64,000 nucleotides of DNA from Planctomycetota bacterium (GCA_030605475.1 JAUWIG010000001.1:1-64000), one strand, 5' to 3'; shown: positions 16,368 to 25,034, numbered from the stretch's first letter. Notes: generated from the letters alone by a model not told the origin. A program made the numbers and translations.

Positions 16368-17047
16368 AACGTGGAGTAGGATACGAGAGTAGGAGTTTGA
16401 AATTGCGTTTGCCAAAGTTAAGAGAATTAAAAGAAGCCGTAACAGCGGTCTTTTCACCGCGATTTACTACTCGGTTTCCCGCTGAGCCTTGCGTGGTGCC
16501 AGAAAGGTACAGGGGCAAACCGAAATTTGACCTTGATACCTGCATCGGCTGCGGTGCGTGCGTAAATGTCTGTCCGACCAATGCGCTGACCCAAATCAAT
16601 GACATCGAAGCTGATCCACTGGTAAGAAAAATCACCCTTCAATGCGATGCCTGCATCTTTTGCGGGAATTGCAGGGACAATTGCACAACAGAAACGGGCA
16701 TAACTCTGTCAAATGAGTGGGATTTGGCTGCTATGGACAGAGAAAGCTTCATTGAAACTCACGAATTCGAACTTCAGATATGCGAAAAATGTGGTGCAAT
16801 AATAGGCACCAAAAAGCATCTGGTCTGGCTTTACGAAAAACTCGGCCCATTGGCCTATACCAATCCCTCACTGTTGCTTGCCAAAAGCGGCGAACTGCTT
16901 ACAAAGCCACAGGATATTCAGGGGGCCCCCAACACTGTTTGTCGGGTTGGGGAACCCCAGCAACAACCCGACAGAGTCGCCGAAACGAGCGATTTTATGC
17001 GAATCCTGTGCCCCAAGTGTAAATGCGAACTAAATATCCAGCTGTAA
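16364..17047 (+). CDS. 8Fe-8S hydrogenase subunit, NuoI/EchF/MbhN-like
   Basis: 227 residues. CIGCGACVNVCP (about 62-73) and CDACIFCGNCRDNC (about 96-109) bind two 4Fe-4S clusters. Two extra Cys pairs (CEKCG near 140 and CPKCKC at the C-terminus) are unusual for NuoI. Between them DNA at 16921-16972 carries GC-rich nested palindromes that encode a variable stretch (about 187-203) with no NuoI counterpart. It passes electrons to the small subunit. Confidence 0.9.
   Translation: MKRGVGYESRSLKLRLPKLRELKEAVTAVFSPRFTTRFPAEPCVVPERYRGKPKFDLDTCIGCGACVNVCPTNALTQINDIEADPLVRKITLQCDACIFCGNCRDNCTTETGITLSNEWDLAAMDRESFIETHEFELQICEKCGAIIGTKKHLVWLYEKLGPLAYTNPSLLLAKSGELLTKPQDIQGAPNTVCRVGEPQQQPDRVAETSDFMRILCPKCKCELNIQL
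16921..16972 (+). repeat. Palindromic DNA inside the NuoI-like gene
   Basis: GGGGGCCCCC (16921-16930) is followed by GTCGGGTT (16941-16948) pairing with AACCCGAC (16965-16972) around a nested GGGG-AA-CCCC. It is in frame within coding DNA and lies in a poorly conserved tail. Confidence 0.7.
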
Positions 17048-17081
17048 AATGGATACATTCGCTCCTAACAGGTGAAATGCT

Positions 17082-17570
17082 ATGGGCACTGAGGAACAAC
17101 TTTTCAAGCAGCTGAATGGACTATGCAATTCGGTGACGGTTATCGTCGGCATCGGCAACATACTAAAAGGTGACGATGGGGCCGGCCCACTGGTTTGCCA
17201 ACAACTCCAACACGCCGGAGTCTGTGCCGAGCTAATAGATGTCGGCACCGTTCCTGAAAATTACATCCAGCCCATCATAAAAAAAGCCCCGCAGAATCTG
17301 CTCATTATTGATGCCGTCAATTTTGGAGCTTCAGCTGGAACAATAAACATATTCAAACCCGAGCAATTAGATTCTCTGATTATTTCCACGCATACACTTT
17401 CGCCCCGCTTATTTGTTGATATGATATGCCAAAATATTGAGGTTGATGTATACTTTGTTGGGATCCAACCCGCACAGACACAACTTGGCCAATCCATATC
17501 TGCCGAGGTAAGCCGAACCATCCAATGGCTCATACACAGCCTTGCCGAGATTTTCCCGCCAAGAAAATAA
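17082..17570 (+). CDS. Hydrogenase maturation protease, HycI/HyaD family
   Basis: 162 residues. GIGNILKGDDGAGP near residue 25 gives the first nickel-sensing Asp; DAVNFGASAGT follows in the place of the second Asp motif, then a His-containing HTLSPR. These endopeptidases remove the C-terminal tail of the large subunit after nickel insertion. The gene is next to its expected substrate's operon. Confidence 0.92.
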   Translation: MGTEEQLFKQLNGLCNSVTVIVGIGNILKGDDGAGPLVCQQLQHAGVCAELIDVGTVPENYIQPIIKKAPQNLLIIDAVNFGASAGTINIFKPEQLDSLIISTHTLSPRLFVDMICQNIEVDVYFVGIQPAQTQLGQSISAEVSRTIQWLIHSLAEIFPPRK

Positions 17571-17833
17571 ATCGAGATTGAAAAATGAAAAACATCCAAC
17601 GTTAACAAGCTTACTCTTGGGGCACATTTTCGTCCTGCAACCATTTACCAGAAACAACTTGAAACTCTCTCTCAACTTTCATCCCACAGCCTTGAACACG
17701 TTAGGCACATTAGTCAGCCACCACTTGGGCAAGATATAATTGTCTTTTTAGTTCCACCAAATTATAATATTTCCTTAAGAACCGCTTATGTAAACAGTAC
17801 GTATCGATGACTAAAGGATGAAAATTAAGAGTT

Positions 17834-20317
17834 TTGATTAAAAGACAAAAGATATTCATAACGGGGCGTGTGCAGGGGGTAGGGTTTCGTCCGGCGGTGT
17901 ACCGGCTGGCGCGAGAGCTGGGACTTTCCGGTATTGTCTACAACGACACAAAAGGCGTAATAATTGAATTACAGGGCAAAGAGGCCAAAATCACAGAGTT
18001 TTTAGCCCGCCTGCAGTCTAATGATAGGCCGCCATTGGCAGAAATAAAATCCTGTAAAGCAATTGATATGGCTGTAGTTGATGAAGAAGATGAATTCATC
18101 ATCAAAGCAAGTGACTCTGAGGGTACAGTTCTGTCACAGGTGACTGCTGATATTGCCACCTGCCAAGATTGCCTTGTGGAGATGGGCGACGAAAATGATT
18201 TTAGGTACGGTTATCCGTTCATAAACTGCACGAATTGTGGGCCAAGATATTCGATAATTAAAAGCATTCCTTACGACAGGCCCAATACCACGATGTCGGT
18301 CTTTGCGATGTGTGATAAATGCGCCTCCCAATACACTGATGTTTCCGACCGACGTTTTCACGCCCAGCCTGTTGCCTGCGTGGCGTGCGGTCCAAAGATA
18401 TGGCTGACAGATGAGCAAGGAAAAACAACAAAGACACAAACCAACAAAGTAATCGCTGAAACTGCGCGGTTGCTCTTGAATGGGAAGATTGTGGCAATAA
18501 AGGGGGTTGGTGGGTTCCACTTAGCTGTTGATGCGCTTAATAACAAGGCAGTGGAAAGATTACGTGAACGCAAGAAGCGAGACCATAAACCATTCGCCAT
18601 GATGACCGATTCAATTGAAAAGATAAAACAGCATGCAGTTGTGAGCGGATTGGCTGAGCAGGTTTTAAGGAGTCCTCAAAGCCCCGTTGTTTTACTGCCG
18701 AAGAAAAAAAACTCATCTATAGCACCGTCGGTTGCGGAAGGTGTCGGAACTTACGGCTTTATGCTCTGCTATGCTCCGCTGCACTATCTATTGTTTGCAC
18801 AAAATATAGAAGTTTTGGTAATGACCAGCGGTAATATTTCTGATGAGCCGTTGATTTGCAAAAATGAGCAAGCACTGAGAATACTTGGCTGCATTGCAGA
18901 TGCTTTTCTGATGCACGACAGGGAGATTTACCGACAGGTTGATGATTCTGTTGTGCATTTTATTGACGAAAAGCCGGTTCTATTGCGACGGGCCAGAGGA
19001 TATGTTCCGACTCCGATTATTGTTAAAGAAAATTGTCCTCAGGACATATTTGCGACGGGGTCAGATATAAAAAATACTTTCTGCTTTGGAAAACGAAATC
19101 AACTTATCTGCAGCGAACACATCGGTGATTTAGAAGATGCAGAAGTATATCACCACTACATTGACTCAATCGAGCATTTGCGCAAGCTGTTTGAAGTCGA
19201 GCCGAAGATGATAGTCTGTGACCTTCACCCGGGTTATCTATCCACACAGTATGCTCTCTCAATACCTGACGTGAACCCCGTTAGAGGGACCCCGCCTTGC
19301 GGGAACCCAAACAAGACGCCAGGGGCGTCTGCCTTGTGTCTGGCAGGCCCTGTTAGAAGTGAGTTGCCAGGCGCCGTTAGGGGTAACTCACCAGTGGCGA
19401 CTGGCGGGCCATCGGTGCGGACTTCTAACGGGGCGGAGATTTCTAATGGGGTAAAGGTTATTCAGGTCCAGCATCACTGGGCTCATATCGCATCTGTTTT
19501 GGCTGAACACAATCTTGCAGGGCCTGTCATTGGCCTTGCAGCCGATGGAACCGGCTACGGTACGGATGGAGCGATTTGGGGCTGTGAGTGTTTGATTGCA
19601 TCGTTAGATAACTTTGAACGATTTGGCCACTTAGCTTACTACCATCTGGCTGGTGCAGACAGGGCAACCAAAGAAGCTGTAAGGCCTGTCCTGGGGCTGT
19701 TAAAAAAAACTTACGGGGACGATTTTAAGTTAGAGAAATTTAGGTGGTTTTTAAAGCGAATCGAGGCAGATGCAAATAAACAACAAATTATATTGGAACA
19801 GCTCGCAAAACAAGTCAACACTGTAGAAACTTCCAGCCTGGGTCGAGTCTTCGACGCAGCTGCCGCTATGGTTGGGTTGGGCAACTACAATCATTTTGAA
19901 GCACAACTCCCAATGGCCCTCGAGGCAATTATCGATGGCGATGTTGAAGACCGCTATGATTTTGCACTTATTCGCAGAGCCGGTAAACCGTTGCAGCTTG
20001 ATTTACGTAAGATGATAAAACAACTGATTAGCGATGTTCAGGAAAAGCACGCCTGTGGTGTTATCTCGGCAAAATTCCATAATACTATAGCTGCTGCACT
20101 ACTGGAGATGGCTAAAGGAGCGAGAGAAAGTAAAAACCTAAACACGGTTGCGTTAAGCGGCGGAGTGTTTTGCAATCGGTATTTGACGAATCGTTTGATT
20201 AAGTGCTTGAGGAAAAACGGTTTTCGTGTATTATTTAACCAAGATGTCCCGTCCAATGACGGCGGAATATCTCTGGGCCAGGCGGCAATTGCGGCCCATC
20301 TTGTGAATTGCGAATAG
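17834..20317 (+). CDS. hypF: Carbamoyltransferase HypF, with in-frame palindromic insertion
   Basis: 827 residues from a TTG start preceded by AAAGGATG. Order: acylphosphatase domain (GRVQGVGFRPAVYRLA), two zinc fingers (CQDC, CTNCGPRY, CDKC, CVACG), YrdC-like domain (KGVGGFHLAVDA), Kae1-like domain (VQHHWAHIASV). It makes the carbamoyl/CN precursor for the NiFe site. About 58 residues (about 481-538), encoded by 19273-19450, separate the ALS end of one block from VKVIQVQHHWAH, and HypF is usually about 750-770 long. That DNA is a set of GTTAGA-containing inverted repeats, so it is probably an inserted element that left the frame open. Confidence 0.95.
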   Translation: MIKRQKIFITGRVQGVGFRPAVYRLARELGLSGIVYNDTKGVIIELQGKEAKITEFLARLQSNDRPPLAEIKSCKAIDMAVVDEEDEFIIKASDSEGTVLSQVTADIATCQDCLVEMGDENDFRYGYPFINCTNCGPRYSIIKSIPYDRPNTTMSVFAMCDKCASQYTDVSDRRFHAQPVACVACGPKIWLTDEQGKTTKTQTNKVIAETARLLLNGKIVAIKGVGGFHLAVDALNNKAVERLRERKKRDHKPFAMMTDSIEKIKQHAVVSGLAEQVLRSPQSPVVLLPKKKNSSIAPSVAEGVGTYGFMLCYAPLHYLLFAQNIEVLVMTSGNISDEPLICKNEQALRILGCIADAFLMHDREIYRQVDDSVVHFIDEKPVLLRRARGYVPTPIIVKENCPQDIFATGSDIKNTFCFGKRNQLICSEHIGDLEDAEVYHHYIDSIEHLRKLFEVEPKMIVCDLHPGYLSTQYALSIPDVNPVRGTPPCGNPNKTPGASALCLAGPVRSELPGAVRGNSPVATGGPSVRTSNGAEISNGVKVIQVQHHWAHIASVLAEHNLAGPVIGLAADGTGYGTDGAIWGCECLIASLDNFERFGHLAYYHLAGADRATKEAVRPVLGLLKKTYGDDFKLEKFRWFLKRIEADANKQQIILEQLAKQVNTVETSSLGRVFDAAAAMVGLGNYNHFEAQLPMALEAIIDGDVEDRYDFALIRRAGKPLQLDLRKMIKQLISDVQEKHACGVISAKFHNTIAAALLEMAKGARESKNLNTVALSGGVFCNRYLTNRLIKCLRKNGFRVLFNQDVPSNDGGISLGQAAIAAHLVNCE
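19273..19450 (+). repeat. Palindromic element inserted in hypF
   Basis: Five copies of GTTAGA/GTTAGG or their complements occur in 178 bp. The best pair is GTTAGAAGT (19371-19379) with ACTTCTAAC (19421-19429), flanked by CCCT and GGGG. GAGTT/AACTC and GCCAGT/ACTGGC pairs nest inside. The encoded peptide is Gly/Pro/Ser-rich (GTPPCGNPNKTPGAS and similar), unlike HypF. A related hairpin stands alone at 55129-55172. Confidence 0.8.
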
Positions 20318-20335
20318 TGAATCAAACCACAAGAC

Positions 20336-20350
20336 ACGAAATACGAGATA
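20336..20350 (+). repeat. Short dispersed repeat ACGAAATACGAGATA, copy 2
   Basis: Identical to 6821-6835 and again placed immediately before a start codon (hypC ATG at 20357). Confidence 0.75.
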
Positions 20351-20356
20351 CGAATT

Positions 20357-20599
20357 ATGTGTTTGGCGATACCGGCAAGAATAGTGGAGTTGGAGGGAGA
20401 CAAGGCAGTTGTTGATGCGATGGGCAACCGCTGGCGAGCCAAGACCACGCTGCTGCCAGAAGCTAAGCTGGGGGATTTGATATTGATACACGCTGGTTTT
20501 GCCATCTCGCTTGTTGACGAAGAAGAAGCAAAAAAGACCTGGCAGCTTATTGCAGAAATCAACGATTTCAAAGATTCGCCGAATAAAATTTCAGGATAA
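20357..20599 (+). CDS. hypC: Hydrogenase assembly chaperone HypC
   Basis: 80 residues starting MCLAIPARIVELEG, with the essential Cys2 after the initiator Met. HypC with HypD carries the Fe(CN)2CO unit to the large subunit. It is followed 12 bp later by hypD. Confidence 0.96.
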   Translation: MCLAIPARIVELEGDKAVVDAMGNRWRAKTTLLPEAKLGDLILIHAGFAISLVDEEEAKKTWQLIAEINDFKDSPNKISG

Positions 20600-20611
20600 A
20601 TTCTAACCATT

Positions 20612-21721
20612 ATGCTCGAGAGAATTTATAAAGCACAAAATCTTATGGATACAGCCTGCAACACACTGGGGCGGCAAATCAATATAATGGAGGTCTGCGG
20701 TACTCATACGGTTTCTATTTTCCGTAACGGGATAAAATCAACTTTGCCCAAGAAGATAAAACTTTTATCCGGGCCCGGCTGTCCGGTATGTGTCACCGAC
20801 CAAGGCTATATCGACATTATTTTGCAATTAGCGGACCGCGACGATTGTTTAATTGCCACTTATGGCGATATGATTCGCGTTCCCGGCAAGGGCGGGTCAC
20901 TCGAAACAAAACAGCCAAACGCCAATATCAAGGTTGTTCTGAGCAGCGAAGATGCACTGCAATTGGCAAAAGACAATCCCTCAAGAAAAGTTGTGTTTGT
21001 GGCAGTTGGCTTTGAAACCACTGCACCAGCTACGGCAGTGGTGGTAAAAGAAGCGGCCCAAGAGTCAATTGATAATTTTTGCATTTTGAGCGGGCACAAA
21101 CTGGTCATACCTGCAATGCGAGCCCTTGTGTCTGAAAAAAATCATAATATAGACGCTTTTCTCTGCCCCGGTCATGTTAGCGTGATAATTGGCTTTGGCG
21201 CTTTTGCAGAGATAGTGGAGCGTTTCGGTCGGTCGTGTGTGGTAGCCGGCTTTGAACCGCTGCAAATAATCGAAGGACTCGGTGAAATCTGTCGGCAGCT
21301 TGCCGCTGGCAAAGCTGAATTAAAGTCGGTATATACTGCAGTGGTAACCGAGCAGGGTAATACCACCGCCCAAGAAATTATCGCTGAGTGCTTTGAGCCG
21401 GTGGACGGCTACTGGCGAGGACTGGGGAAAATAGAAAAAAGCACACTCAAACTAAAAGATAAATATAGTCGATTCGACGCCTTTAAGCGGTTTAACATAA
21501 CTGAAATGCCAGGTGAGGATATGAGTGGTTGTCGGTGTGGCGAAGTGTTATGTGGACTAATAGAGCCGCCAGAATGCGGGCTGTTTGGAAAAAGCTGCAC
21601 TCCCGAGGAACCGGTCGGGCCATGTATGGTAAGCTCTGAAGGGGCCTGTGCGGCGTGGTTTAAATATGGCGGGGTCATGGGATCAGGATATCAAGAAATC
21701 AGAAGACCAGGAAGTCAGTAG
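20612..21721 (+). CDS. hypD: Hydrogenase Fe-cofactor assembly protein HypD
   Basis: 369 residues. MEVCGTHTV, GPGCPVCVT, the GHVSVIIG region and a Cys-rich C-terminus (CRCGEVLCG, then CTPEEPVGPCMVSSEGACAAW) match HypD, the 4Fe-4S scaffold on which Fe(CN)2CO is built. hypE follows after 2 bp. Confidence 0.97.
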   Translation: MLERIYKAQNLMDTACNTLGRQINIMEVCGTHTVSIFRNGIKSTLPKKIKLLSGPGCPVCVTDQGYIDIILQLADRDDCLIATYGDMIRVPGKGGSLETKQPNANIKVVLSSEDALQLAKDNPSRKVVFVAVGFETTAPATAVVVKEAAQESIDNFCILSGHKLVIPAMRALVSEKNHNIDAFLCPGHVSVIIGFGAFAEIVERFGRSCVVAGFEPLQIIEGLGEICRQLAAGKAELKSVYTAVVTEQGNTTAQEIIAECFEPVDGYWRGLGKIEKSTLKLKDKYSRFDAFKRFNITEMPGEDMSGCRCGEVLCGLIEPPECGLFGKSCTPEEPVGPCMVSSEGACAAWFKYGGVMGSGYQEIRRPGSQ

Positions 21722-21723
21722 TA

Positions 21724-22746
21724 ATGAAAACAAACAGGCATGATAAAATTTTACTTGCACACGGCGGTGGTGGTCAATTGAGTGACGAATTAATCCGGCA
21801 CCATATTCTGCCAAAACTCAGAAATGATACTCTTGCTGAACTGGGTGATTCGGCAAAGCTAAATCTTGCTTCGAAGTTGGTGTGCTTTACGACGGACAGC
21901 TACGTCGTCAAGCCGCTATTTTTTAACGGCGGAGACATCGGAAAACTTGCGGTTTGCGGGACGGTAAACGATTTAGCTGTTGCGGGATCGGCACCGATTG
22001 CTCTGACTTTGTCACTGATAATCGAAGAAGGTTTTGAATTTGAATTGCTTGAAAAGATTTTAGCCAGTATCAGCGAATCAGCTAAGGCAAATGATGTCAA
22101 TATTGTTACCGGTGACACAAAAACCGTTGAAACCGGGGCGGTCGATAAAATTTTTATAAATACGGCAGGGATTGGGGTACGATTAGCCGGTGTAGATTTA
22201 GGGTTCGAGAAGATTGCGGTCGGTGACAAAATCATCATCAATGGCACGATTGGTGACCACGGCTTGACTATTATCTCACAGCGAGAAGGTATTAAATTTC
22301 AATCGCAGTTGAAAAGCGACTGTGTGGGCTTAGCAGGATTAACTTGTCAGTTGCTAAAAAACACAAGTGGAGTAAAATTTATGCGGGACCCGACCCGCGG
22401 CGGGTTAGCTGCAACACTTAATGAGATATGCAGAGGAGCTGGCTTGAGTATCGAAATTAACGAAGCTGATGTCCCGGTCAATCCAACAGTGCGAGCGGCA
22501 GCCGATATGCTCGGCTTTGATGCGATAACAATTGCAAATGAAGGTAAATTCGTTGCGATTGTCTCGCTGGAATCAGTTGATGCTTGCTTAAACATCTGTA
22601 AAAATCATCCACTGGGTAAAGAGGCAAGTATAATCGGCGAGATTGTGGAAACTCGTGATGCGCCCATAGTGGAAATGACCACTAAAATCGGCGGTAAGAG
22701 AATTGTCCAGATGCCATACGGACGCGAGCTGCCGAGGATATGCTGA
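21724..22746 (+). CDS. hypE: Carbamoyl dehydratase HypE
   Basis: 340 residues of the PurM-like family: AHGGGGQLSDELI at the N-terminus, FTTDSYVVKPLFFNGGDIGKLA, and the C-terminal PRIC whose Cys carries the thiocarbamate/thiocyanate. It dehydrates the carbamoyl group made by HypF. The stop TGA overlaps the hypA ATG by one base. Confidence 0.97.
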   Translation: MKTNRHDKILLAHGGGGQLSDELIRHHILPKLRNDTLAELGDSAKLNLASKLVCFTTDSYVVKPLFFNGGDIGKLAVCGTVNDLAVAGSAPIALTLSLIIEEGFEFELLEKILASISESAKANDVNIVTGDTKTVETGAVDKIFINTAGIGVRLAGVDLGFEKIAVGDKIIINGTIGDHGLTIISQREGIKFQSQLKSDCVGLAGLTCQLLKNTSGVKFMRDPTRGGLAATLNEICRGAGLSIEINEADVPVNPTVRAAADMLGFDAITIANEGKFVAIVSLESVDACLNICKNHPLGKEASIIGEIVETRDAPIVEMTTKIGGKRIVQMPYGRELPRIC

Positions 22747-23090
22747 TGCACGAAACAATGATAGCACAGAGTTTGCTGGCGACAATTTCAACTGAAACTG
22801 CAAAACAAAACGCAAAGCCTACCTGTGCAAAAATTAGTTGTGGAATACTCAACGCTATCAATGACGAAATACTTTGTTTTGCTTTCGAGGCTATTGCCAA
22901 AGGTACGGCCTGCGAAGGTATGAAATTGGAAGTAGAGCATAAGCCAATGCAAGGACAATGTAAGAATTGTAATCAAGTTTTTGACGTTGAACTTCACCGT
23001 CCGCAATGTCCTAAGTGCGGCAGCGACCAGTTCGACTTACTACCTGATGCACCTTTGGTGCTGGAAGAGATAGAATTTCAAACGGAGTAA
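22746..23090 (+). CDS. hypA: Nickel chaperone HypA
   Basis: 114 residues from the ATG at 22746, giving the nickel-binding MHE N-terminus; an ATG two codons upstream would bury the His and is rejected. The zinc site is CKNC and CPKCG near residues 75-95. It delivers Ni with HypB, encoded 4 bp downstream. Confidence 0.96.
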   Translation: MHETMIAQSLLATISTETAKQNAKPTCAKISCGILNAINDEILCFAFEAIAKGTACEGMKLEVEHKPMQGQCKNCNQVFDVELHRPQCPKCGSDQFDLLPDAPLVLEEIEFQTE

Positions 23091-23094
23091 CACA

Positions 23095-23757
23095 ATGTAT
23101 AAAGTTAACATTGGCAAGAAAATTCTTAGTGCAAACGAAGAATACGCCCTTAAAAACAGCCAGTTCTTAACTGAACACAAGAAATTATGTCTGAATATGA
23201 TATCATCTCCCGGCTCAGGCAAAACTACGATTTTGACAAGGACGATAAGTGAATTGAAGGACAAGATTAAAATCGGTGTTATTGAAGGCGATATTCAAAC
23301 TGATATAGACGCTGAAAGAATCAGAGCAACCGAAGCACCAGTGGTTCAGATAAACACCAACGGTGCGTGCCATTTATTAGCAGTTCAGGTAAATGGTGCA
23401 TTGGAGAATTTGCCTGTTGGCGATTTGGATTTGATTTTTATAGAAAACGTGGGCAATCTGGTTTGTCCATCGGCTTTTGAATTGGGCGAAACCGGCAAAA
23501 TAGCTGTACTTTCAGTCACCGAGGGTGACGATAAGCCGGCAAAGTATCCTGCTATCTTTGCGAAGTCAAAGGCGCTGCTTATAAACAAAATTGATTTGCT
23601 GGGGGCGGGAGTGCAAGTGGATTTTGATATTGAACGAGTGAAAGCCGACGCTCGCAAACTAAATAAAGGCATTGAGCTTTTTCTGGTGTCAGCCAAAACC
23701 GGCAAAGGTATGACCAGTTGGTATGAGTGGTTGGTAAAGTCGGTTGAAAGTCTATGA
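23095..23757 (+). CDS. hypB: Nickel-insertion GTPase HypB
   Basis: 220 residues. P-loop SSPGSGKTT, GDIQTDIDAERI, a metal-binding CHLLA segment in place of the usual CHLDA/CHLEA, ENVGNLVCPS and NKIDLL. The His-rich or CCGCG N-terminus of some HypBs is absent. It uses GTP to drive nickel insertion and ends the maturation operon. Confidence 0.96.
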   Translation: MYKVNIGKKILSANEEYALKNSQFLTEHKKLCLNMISSPGSGKTTILTRTISELKDKIKIGVIEGDIQTDIDAERIRATEAPVVQINTNGACHLLAVQVNGALENLPVGDLDLIFIENVGNLVCPSAFELGETGKIAVLSVTEGDDKPAKYPAIFAKSKALLINKIDLLGAGVQVDFDIERVKADARKLNKGIELFLVSAKTGKGMTSWYEWLVKSVESL

Positions 23758-23790
23758 TTAGCTTGACCTTGCAGATGCTCTAGCGCTCTG

Positions 23791-23859
23791 ACATAATTAA
23801 TCCTGGCCAACCGCCGTGTTGCAGGCAGCGGTTTGTCCTCCTTCAACACGCTGTTATGT
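23791..23859 (-). repeat. attC-like bulged hairpin at the end of the following minus-strand gene
   Basis: On the minus strand ACATAAC (23859-23853) is followed by 17 nt, CAAACCGC (23835-23828), a loop, GCGGTTGG (23814-23807), 9 nt and ATTATGT (23797-23791). The TAA stop of the lipoprotein gene lies inside ACATAAC, as in many integron cassettes. The last triplet is ATT and not the GTT that integron integrases need, so it is either degenerate or only a look-alike. Confidence 0.35.
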
Positions 23860-24585
23860 GCCGTTCGGGTCCTTTTTTCTCCACCCCTTTGGAATGCCAT
23901 ATTGATGAATAATAGTTAAAACTGGTGAACATGAAATACTACCAGGGTTAATACCTATCTCGCCTTCGGGAATAGAAACGCCTAATTCTGAAAAATACTC
24001 TCGCCAAACGGGAAAAGTAGCTCTTGTATCCGGGTCATTAAATGTCATCGGTCGTAATGTGAATACAGGATTACCATCATTGGCTCGTAAAAATATTTCA
24101 TAAATAAGTTCCGAGCAATAGTAGGCCTCATTGTTAATAACAAATACCTTATCATAAGGTTTTCCTTTCAACGCGAGAGCCTCTTTAATTGCTAAAGGTA
24201 TCAAACAACGATAATGTTGCTTTAAACGCCCTACCACAACTTTCGGTCGATGCTTCACGTCAAAGCTACGGTCGAGAAAAGTCTGCAATGGTGTGACCTC
24301 CACACCATTCGTCAAAGCTTCAACCACAACAAAATTGCCACTATCATCTTTTGCAACAATACCGACATGTGAAAAATCTGCTCCATGATATCCTGTTGTA
24401 ACTTTCTCGACTGCATCACAAAGAGGTCCACAATCGAGGTCTTGAAAGAGCATATCTCCTTCTTGAAGCGCAAAACCAGGACCTTTCTCAAAAATACTCT
24501 GCCTACACCCAATAACTAATAAGCCAATGGTAAGTGATAGTATAGTCCGTTTTTTTATACAAAATAAATGGTTGATAAAATGCAT
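23854..24585 (-). CDS. Lipoprotein YiiX/YebB-like cysteine hydrolase (NlpC/P60 superfamily)
   Basis: 243 residues. A signal peptide with lipobox LLVIGC (Cys about residue 27) predicts a lipid-anchored periplasmic protein. The permuted papain-like fold shows DFSHVGIVAKDD (catalytic His) and YYCSELIYE (catalytic Cys), the order typical of YiiX/DUF830 proteins. It may hydrolyse an amide or thioester in cell-wall or lipid material; the substrate is unknown. It is convergent with hypB and starts the accessory region. The end is embedded in the hairpin at 23791-23859. Confidence 0.85.
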   Translation of the reverse strand: MHFINHLFCIKKRTILSLTIGLLVIGCRQSIFEKGPGFALQEGDMLFQDLDCGPLCDAVEKVTTGYHGADFSHVGIVAKDDSGNFVVVEALTNGVEVTPLQTFLDRSFDVKHRPKVVVGRLKQHYRCLIPLAIKEALALKGKPYDKVFVINNEAYYCSELIYEIFLRANDGNPVFTLRPMTFNDPDTRATFPVWREYFSELGVSIPEGEIGINPGSISCSPVLTIIHQYGIPKGWRKKDPNGT

Positions 24586-25034
24586 AATATCTCTCCCCTA
24601 CCTTCCAGTGGCAAACAACGTTCTGCGTGTTTGCGAAGTGCAAAGCCAAGTACACAACTAATATTATCCGCAAGGATTAGAGTAAATGTAAATGCAATCT
24701 GTGTCCAGAATTTTTTGATAATGCCCGTAACTGTCCATGAGGGAGGAAATCCGATGCAGGCTCCTATTTTGCAACTTTCTGCAAAACGTGGCCCCGGCTA
24801 AATATCGAATATGGGATGGTTTCAGCGGGGACGCTCGCGGAAAAAGCACGCAATTTCCGGAACGACGCCGGGAATGTCACGACACCATTTCAATCAAACG
24901 CGCAGGTGCCTCGCCAGCACGCGTTTGGTTAGCTAACGTGGCCGTATCTTAGTGCGAGAGAGTTAATCATTAAGCCTGCTGGTTCGTCGAGGGCTTCTTG
25001 CTCGGAATTCACCGGAACGATAAGCGTCAGGCTC
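24586..25034. other. Gene-free 449 bp with repeats
   Basis: No convincing gene is seen. An inverted repeat GCAAACA/TGTTTGC lies at about 24611-24634, just upstream of the lipoprotein gene. 24905-24968 holds copy A of the ~62-bp repeat. A minus-strand stretch at about 24605-24715 reads as a hydrophobic peptide (VLGFALRKHAERCLPLE) that may be a gene remnant, but I cannot identify it. Confidence 0.4.
24905..24968 (-). repeat. ~62-bp hairpin-prone repeat, copy A
   Basis: Minus-strand sequence starting AACTCTCTCGCACTAAG and ending GTGCTGGCGAGGCACC. It shares most positions with copy C (32032-32093) and both ends with copy B (31751-31813). Its CTCGC and GCGAG ends can pair. It lies 67 bp past the stop of the membrane-protein gene at 25035. 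Confidence 0.75.
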
